This document shows positions 5,156 through 8,869 of a stretch of 8,869 nucleotides of DNA, in pieces. Position 1 is the first letter of the stretch. The number at the start of each line of letters is the position of its first letter. Source of the stretch: an uncultured Dehalococcoidia bacterium (lineage in GTDB: Bacteria; Chloroflexota; Dehalococcoidia; Tepidiformales; Tepidiformaceae); the NCBI GenBank assembly GCA_937954195.1, contig CALFYR010000759.1, forward strand, positions 1 to 8,869, given 5' to 3'. Under the pieces are notes generated by a model. That model did no database searches. It saw only the letters and a list, made by a program, of their open reading frames with translations, and was not told where the DNA came from. The position numbers and the translations under genes were made by a program.

Positions 5156-6265
5156 CTACAGGAACGGGTTCGGCGCCGCCGGCATCCCGAATGTCTCCGC
5201 GACGGGTCCGCGCACGAGACTCCCCTGGTACGTACTCAGCGATTCCGCCAGGGCACGGTCTCGGCGCATCGCATCCTCCGGCCCGAACCGTGCCAGCGCC
5301 TCGATGTACGGCAAGGTCGCGCTCGTGAGGGCCTGCGTACTCGTCTGGGGTACCGCTCCAGGCATGTTCGTCACGCAGTAGTGAATCACGCCCTCTTCGA
5401 TGTAGTACGGCTCGCTGTGGCTGGTCGGCCGGCTCGTCTCCGCGGCGCCGCCCTGGTCAATCGAAACATCCACAATCACCGCGCCCGGCCCCATCGAACG
5501 CACCATGTCGCGCGTCACCACCTTCGGCGCGGCAGCGCCCGGCACCAGCACCGAAAGGATGGCAAGGTCCGCGCCCGCCATCTCCTCCGCCACGCCCTGC
5601 GGCGAAGAAACCCGCGTCGCGATCCGTCCGCCGAAGTTCTCCTGCAGGTAGGTGAGCCGCGCCAGGTCCCGCGACATCACCGTCACGCGGGCGTCGAGGC
5701 CCATCAGCACCCGTGCGGCCGCCGTCGCAACCGTCCCGGACCCGATGACGACCACCTTCCCCGGTGGCACGCCTGCAACACCTCCCAGCAGCTTCCCTCG
5801 GCCGGGTCCGGGGTGTTTCAACAGCTGCGCTCCGATCTCCGCCGCCATCCTCCCCGCCACCTGCGACATCGGCGCCAAGAGTGGCAACGAGCCGTCCGTC
5901 CGGCGAACGAGTTCATACGCCAGCGAGGTCATCCCGGAGCTCAGCAGCCGCTCCGTGAGCTCGCGCTCTGCTGCCAGGTGCAGGTAGGTGAACAGCGTGG
6001 CCCCCGCGCGAAGGTAGACGTACTCGCTCTCAACTGGTTCCTTCACTTTCACCAACAGGTCGGCGGTCGCCCAGACTTCCGCCGCTGTGTCCAGCGGCCG
6101 CGCCCCCGATGCAACGTAGGCGGCGTCCGGGTGGCCCGAACCTTCGCCCGCTCCTCGCTCGAACACCACGTCGTGACCCTGGGTGGCCAGGGCGAACGCC
6201 CCTTCCGGCGTGAGTCCAACCCGAAGTTCCCCGTCCTTCCGTTCTCGAACCGTCCCAACGCGCAT
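5156..6265 (-). CDS. ald: Alanine dehydrogenase
   Basis: Alanine dehydrogenase, 369 residues, which reversibly deaminates L-alanine to pyruvate and ammonia with a nicotinamide cofactor in the cytoplasm. The protein aligns without gaps at the key sites of the Mycobacterium tuberculosis enzyme as I recall it: R15 and K75 (substrate binding), H96 and D270 (catalysis). Other hallmarks are LLVKVKEP (70-77), LFTYLHLAA (91-99), SLPLLAPMSQVAGRMA (126-141) and AIDQGG-like SIDQGG (268-273). The cofactor site is unusual: the glycine motif reads GSGTVA (175-180) with Ala in place of the third Gly, and the acidic residue expected at 198 is Ser, followed by Arg199. This hints at altered cofactor preference. 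The start at 6265 is fixed by a strong ribosome-binding site; a further 21 residues are possible upstream but unconserved. A transhydrogenase alpha subunit is less likely because the length and catalytic residues fit Ald. Confidence 0.93.
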   Translation of the reverse strand: MRVGTVRERKDGELRVGLTPEGAFALATQGHDVVFERGAGEGSGHPDAAYVASGARPLDTAAEVWATADLLVKVKEPVESEYVYLRAGATLFTYLHLAAERELTERLLSSGMTSLAYELVRRTDGSLPLLAPMSQVAGRMAAEIGAQLLKHPGPGRGKLLGGVAGVPPGKVVVIGSGTVATAAARVLMGLDARVTVMSRDLARLTYLQENFGGRIATRVSSPQGVAEEMAGADLAILSVLVPGAAAPKVVTRDMVRSMGPGAVIVDVSIDQGGAAETSRPTSHSEPYYIEEGVIHYCVTNMPGAVPQTSTQALTSATLPYIEALARFGPEDAMRRDRALAESLSTYQGSLVRGPVAETFGMPAAPNPFL

Positions 6266-6270
6266 CGATG

Positions 6271-6278
6271 CCTCCTCC
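6271..6278 (-). promoter_or_regulatory. Ribosome-binding site that fixes the ald start
   Basis: On the minus strand GGAGGAGG lies five bases before the ATG at 6265-6263. This strong site, together with the family-conserved beginning MRVGTVRE, rules for this start over the in-frame ATG ending at 6328, which would add 21 residues. Confidence 0.8.
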
Positions 6279-6297
6279 GCAAATGGTAAAGCGTCCA

Positions 6298-6320
6298 CCG
6301 AATCTTCACCCGCGATTCGG
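6298..6320. promoter_or_regulatory. Inverted repeat in the ald/protease divergent spacer
   Basis: CCGAATC (6298-6304) and GATTCGG (6314-6320) are perfect 7 bp arms around a nine-base spacer, 33-55 bases upstream of the ald start. TTCACCC occurs at 6305-6311 and again at 6324-6330, a 19 bp direct repeat overlapping it. The position fits an operator for ald, for example for an Lrp-type regulator, which commonly controls this gene in other bacteria. No regulator gene is nearby and the link is inference. Confidence 0.35.
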
Positions 6321-6343
6321 GATTTCACCCCTCCCTCTCCTGT

Positions 6344-6354
6344 GCTGATTCAGC
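6344..6354. promoter_or_regulatory. Short palindrome GCTGA-T-TCAGC
   Basis: A perfect 5 bp dyad with a one-base centre lies 24 bases beyond the larger inverted repeat in the same divergent spacer. Both dyads contain GAATC or its complement (GATTC). It may be a second half-site or operator for either flanking gene. The remainder of the spacer (6355-6417) shows nothing I can name, and no confident -35/-10 pair is seen in either direction. Confidence 0.25.
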
Positions 6355-6417
6355 GTCTTTACGCCGACCCTCAACCCAAGAGGACAAGTCCGCGAGGCCG
6401 CACGGGACGGCAGTGGC

Positions 6418-6426
6418 GGAGGAAGG
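6418..6426 (+). promoter_or_regulatory. Ribosome-binding site for the protease GTG start
   Basis: GGAGGAAGG ends nine bases before the GTG at 6436. The in-frame codons just upstream include no alternative start, and the GTG gives a protein beginning with a good export signal, so this site decides the start. Confidence 0.65.
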
Positions 6427-6435
6427 ATCCAAGGG

Positions 6436-7854
6436 GTGGGTAAGCAATCGAACAGCCGTCGCAGCGCCTGGCGCATCGCGACACTACTGGGAACGTTCGC
6501 GGTCTTTGCCTGGGGCATGGCTGCATACGTCTACGTTGGCGCCGGCGGCGTCAGCGCCGAGTCCAATCCCCGCTTCCGCGATGTCGAGACCATCCTCATG
6601 GTCCCGCAAGGTGGCGAGTGGTACCACGTCAAAATTGGCTTCTTCATGTTTGATGATGGCACTGGCACCTTCGATGAGGCGGCGACGACGGCTCGCGAGG
6701 AAATGATCGCTCAGTTCCCCGGCGCGTTCGAAATCGCCCCGGGCTCTGTCACCGCGGCCTACGTCGCCAGCGGCTTCAAGTGGATGGATGGTTCGGCCGA
6801 TTGGGCCTACAACGCCGATGGCGAACCCTCCGCGGTCTCCGGCGGGGCCCAGCAGGCCATGGTCAGCGCTGCCGGTTCCTGGGGGCAGCAGGGTGCGAAC
6901 TTCCAGTTCACCGGCGGCGGAACCACCGGTGCCGGCACCGGCGCCTGCGGCGGTGGCACCGATGGCGCCAACACCGTTGGATGGGATGCTCAGAGCGGTT
7001 CCGTCCTCGCCGTCACCTGCTCCTGGTTCTCGAGCCAGGGCAACCCGTTCAAGCCCGCCGTCGAATTCGACATGGAGTTCGACCCAGACTGGAACTGGAC
7101 GCTCGGCAGTCCCACCAGCGTCGACCTCGAGTCTGTCGCCCTGCACGAATTCGGCCACGCTCTCGGCCTGAATCACTCCTCCGATGGTGGCGCCGTGATG
7201 TTCGCGAGCTACTCCAGCGGCAGCCAGAAGCGCACGCCGACGGCTGACGACGTCCAGGGTCTCTTCGCCATCTACGGCGGCGCTGGCGGCGGTGAGCCAA
7301 CGGCCACTCCAACAGAAGAACCGACTGAAGAGCCCACGGAAGAACCGACCCAGCAGCCCACAAACACTCCTACGCCTCCTCCGGGGCAGTCACCTACGAA
7401 CACACCCACCCCGCCAGCTGGCGGTGGTGGAGGGTTCCCGCCCCCACCGACCAGCACGCCGACCACCCCTCCGGGTCAGGGTGGCGGCAACACGCCCACC
7501 GCCCAGCCCAGCAGCACTCCCTCACCGTCGCCGACTCCGACCAGGACCCCCACGCCTGGCGTGAGCCCGTCGCCAACCCCGACGAAGACGCCGACCGTGA
7601 CGCCGCCGTCGCTCCCGATCGTGCCCGGTGCGAACCTGCTCGCCTGGCCGGGGAACAACCTCCCGCCTGCGCAGGCACTCGCCGGACTCGAAAAGCAAAT
7701 CCAGATCGTCTACTCGTGGGACCCGGTCAGCGGAACGTGGCAGCGCTTCGGTCCCGGCCTCCCGTGGTATCTCAACACCATGGAGACGATGAAGAAAGGC
7801 AACGCCTACTGGTTCATTGCCACCGGCTCGGGCCGCATCCTCTTCGAGGAATAG
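6436..7854 (+). CDS. Secreted metzincin-type zinc metalloprotease with Thr-Pro stalk
   Basis: Exported protein of 472 residues. It begins with a signal sequence: basic MGKQSNSRRSAWR, then a hydrophobic stretch to about residue 36, with possible cleavage after VSA near 41. The mature N-terminal part runs from about 42 to 110. The catalytic domain, about 113-283, carries the zinc motif HEFGHALGLNH (H237, H241 and H247 as ligands, E238 as base) and a Met-turn methionine M255 (GAVM). This is the layout of matrixin-like (M10) metzincins. C171 and C195 could form a disulfide. No cysteine-switch propeptide motif is visible. Residues 287-392 are a Pro/Thr/Gly/Ser stalk including EEPT repeats. Residues 395-472 form a small C-terminal module (NLLAWPGNN, YSWDPVSGTWQRFGPG, YWF) that I associate with exported Chloroflexota proteins. 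It is followed by an intrinsic terminator and is probably monocistronic. The substrate is unknown. Confidence 0.88.
   Translation: MGKQSNSRRSAWRIATLLGTFAVFAWGMAAYVYVGAGGVSAESNPRFRDVETILMVPQGGEWYHVKIGFFMFDDGTGTFDEAATTAREEMIAQFPGAFEIAPGSVTAAYVASGFKWMDGSADWAYNADGEPSAVSGGAQQAMVSAAGSWGQQGANFQFTGGGTTGAGTGACGGGTDGANTVGWDAQSGSVLAVTCSWFSSQGNPFKPAVEFDMEFDPDWNWTLGSPTSVDLESVALHEFGHALGLNHSSDGGAVMFASYSSGSQKRTPTADDVQGLFAIYGGAGGGEPTATPTEEPTEEPTEEPTQQPTNTPTPPPGQSPTNTPTPPAGGGGGFPPPPTSTPTTPPGQGGGNTPTAQPSSTPSPSPTPTRTPTPGVSPSPTPTKTPTVTPPSLPIVPGANLLAWPGNNLPPAQALAGLEKQIQIVYSWDPVSGTWQRFGPGLPWYLNTMETMKKGNAYWFIATGSGRILFEE
7294..7611 (+). repeat. Low-complexity Pro/Thr stalk coding region
   Basis: This part of the protease gene encodes residues 287-392, almost entirely Pro, Thr, Ser, Gly and Glu with TPTPT and PSPSPTPT runs. 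It contains a 12 bp tandem repeat at 7315-7350 coding EEPT three times with small codon differences. Such stalks hold a domain away from the membrane or cell wall and are prone to length change by slippage. It resembles the stalk of the lipoprotein gene at about 2670-2942. Confidence 0.7.
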
Positions 7855-7878
7855 CACCCGCCGCCTGTCTCCCACTCC

Positions 7879-7913
7879 CGAAGGGGTCGCCTCACGAGGC
7901 GGCCCCTTCGTTT
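7879..7913 (+). terminator. Intrinsic (Rho-independent) terminator after the protease gene
   Basis: CGAAGGGG (7879-7886) pairs with CCCCTTCG (7903-7910). Inside, a T-G wobble is followed by CGCCT pairing with AGGCG, giving a 14 bp stem closed by the tetraloop CACG (7893-7896). TTTGT follows, a short T-tract. It starts 24 bases after the protease stop and ends 46 bases before the next start codon, so it should separate the two transcripts. Confidence 0.85.
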
Positions 7914-7958
7914 GTCCTCCCGGTATGCTTCGCCCACCTTCCCGTCGAGGCTGCAACC

Positions 7959-8869
7959 GTGACCGACTCCCGCCTCCCAGACGAACGCCAGCGATTTCGC
8001 CACAAGGACCTGCTCGACTTCACCACGTCCGTCTTCCAGCGACTCGGGATGCCACCCGAGGACGCCGCCGAGGGCGCCGAAGTCCTGCTCGACGCCGACC
8101 TGGCCGGCGTCGAATCCCACGGCATCGCCCATCTTCCGTGGCACCCCGGCTACGCACCCGGCTTCAAGCGAGGTGTCATCAATCCGAATCCGGTCGTGAA
8201 CGTCGAGCGCGAAAGTCCCGTCGCGGCCACGTGGGATGCCGATGCCGGCCTCGGTGTCCTCATCGCCAAACGAGCCATGCAATCTGCGATCGACAAGGCC
8301 GAAGCGACCGGCATCGGCATGGTCGCCGTCCGGAACGGCCGGCACTTCGGCGCGGCCGGCTACTACGCCTGCATGGCTGCTCATCACGACATGATCGGAA
8401 TGGCCATGTGCAACGTCCCGCCCATCGCCGTCGCATCCGGAAGCCTTGATCGCGCCTACGGGACGAACCCCATCGCCATGGCCGCGCCGGTGGAAGGCAG
8501 CCACCCGTACATGATCGACGCGGCTACGACGGCCGTCGCCGGCGGCAAGCTGGAGATCGCGATGCGGCAGGGGCGGCGCATACCGCCCGGCTGGGCCGTT
8601 GATACCGACGGAACCGATACCGACGACCCGGAAATCCTGCGGAAGGGCGGCGCGCTGCTGCCGCTGGGCAGCCACGTCGCGACGAGCAACCACAAGGGCT
8701 ACGGGCTCGGGCTGATGGTGGACATCCTGACCGGCGTGCTGCCGGGCATGGGTTCGGCGCTGTTCGCCGACCGCATCGAGCAGGGGTGGTGGTTCGCCGC
8801 CTGGCGGATCGATGCGTTCCGGGACGTGGCGGAGTTCAAGGCCGACATGAAGCGCATGTGCGACCACCT
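7959..8869 (+). CDS. Malate/lactate dehydrogenase-like (Ldh2 family) oxidoreductase, 3' end cut off
   Basis: The frame is open to the window end, giving 303 codons of a family usually 330-360 residues long, so only the C-terminal tail is missing. Members of this non-Rossmann NAD(P)-dependent family reduce 2-oxo acids to 2-hydroxy acids, or oxidise malate, lactate or ureidoglycolate. Family signatures seen are GVESHG (50-55), VRNGRHFGAAGYY (124-136), YGTNPIAMAAP (167-177), IDAATTAVAGGK (186-197) and the NHKGYGLGLMVDILTGVLPG segment (244-263). The start is GTG at 7959, eight bases after GAGG, and yields a natural N-terminus about 15 residues before the conserved first helix. The exact substrate cannot be told. 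From about 8490 onward codon choice shifts to G-ending codons. A long open frame on the opposite strand is a shadow of this gene. Confidence 0.9.
   Translation, partial: MTDSRLPDERQRFRHKDLLDFTTSVFQRLGMPPEDAAEGAEVLLDADLAGVESHGIAHLPWHPGYAPGFKRGVINPNPVVNVERESPVAATWDADAGLGVLIAKRAMQSAIDKAEATGIGMVAVRNGRHFGAAGYYACMAAHHDMIGMAMCNVPPIAVASGSLDRAYGTNPIAMAAPVEGSHPYMIDAATTAVAGGKLEIAMRQGRRIPPGWAVDTDGTDTDDPEILRKGGALLPLGSHVATSNHKGYGLGLMVDILTGVLPGMGSALFADRIEQGWWFAAWRIDAFRDVAEFKADMKRMCDH

Noticed and set aside
5381..6289. 302-codon plus-strand open frame across ald
   Set aside because: It is His/Arg-rich with no motifs, and is antisense to a full-length alanine dehydrogenase.
7315..7350. 12 bp tandem repeat as a CRISPR-like or regulatory array
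   Set aside because: It is in frame, codes EEPT three times within the protease stalk, and has no spacers.
7806..8867. 353-codon minus-strand open frame at the right end
   Set aside because: It is antisense to the Ldh2-family gene, whose signatures on the plus strand are clear, and it runs through the intrinsic terminator and the protease 3' end.

Overview
The window is GC-rich by eye. It has a strong C-ending codon preference (ctc, gtc, gcc, atc) and carries two exported proteins with long Thr-Pro-rich stalks. One of these ends in a small C-terminal module that I associate from memory with secreted proteins of Chloroflexota, in the Dehalococcoidia/Tepidiforma direction. That taxonomic guess is inference; no rRNA or other marker gene is present.

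Left part, + strand (1-4498). The end of an unrecognised small protein comes first. After an intergenic region with a cluster of ATGAGA/TCTCAT hexamers there is a complete two-component system: an OmpR/PhoB-type response regulator at 392-1075, overlapped by 8 bp by its membrane sensor histidine kinase at 1068-2324. A putative Thr/Pro-rich lipoprotein (2415-2990) follows. Two bases after its stop begins a zinc-ribbon protein with two predicted membrane helices (2993-3532), whose Shine-Dalgarno sequence lies in a hairpin at the end of the lipoprotein gene. An NAD-dependent sugar-nucleotide epimerase/dehydratase of the extended SDR family (3584-4498) ends the rightward block.

Middle part, - strand (4495-6265). 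A pyridoxamine 5'-phosphate oxidase-family flavin split-barrel protein has a stop codon that overlaps the epimerase stop tail-to-tail. Upstream of it on the same strand is an alanine dehydrogenase (ald). Its active-site residues are all present, but the usual acidic NAD-selecting residue is replaced by Ser-Arg. A 170 bp divergent spacer with two inverted repeats separates ald from the next gene.

Right part, + strand (6436-8869). A secreted metzincin-type zinc metalloprotease (signal peptide, HExxHxxGxxH, Met-turn, Thr-Pro stalk, C-terminal module) is followed by a strong intrinsic terminator. After that comes the 5' portion of a malate/lactate dehydrogenase-like (Ldh2 family) oxidoreductase, cut by the window end. 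Codon choice in this last gene changes visibly near 8490.

I see no tRNA or rRNA gene, no CRISPR array, no insertion sequence and no phage gene. The nearest thing to an undescribed module is the two-component system, lipoprotein and zinc-ribbon membrane protein cluster. Its function cannot be read from the sequence. The other points worth checking are the Ald cofactor site, the SD-masking hairpin, the repeated hexamers before the regulator, and the domain layout of the secreted protease.
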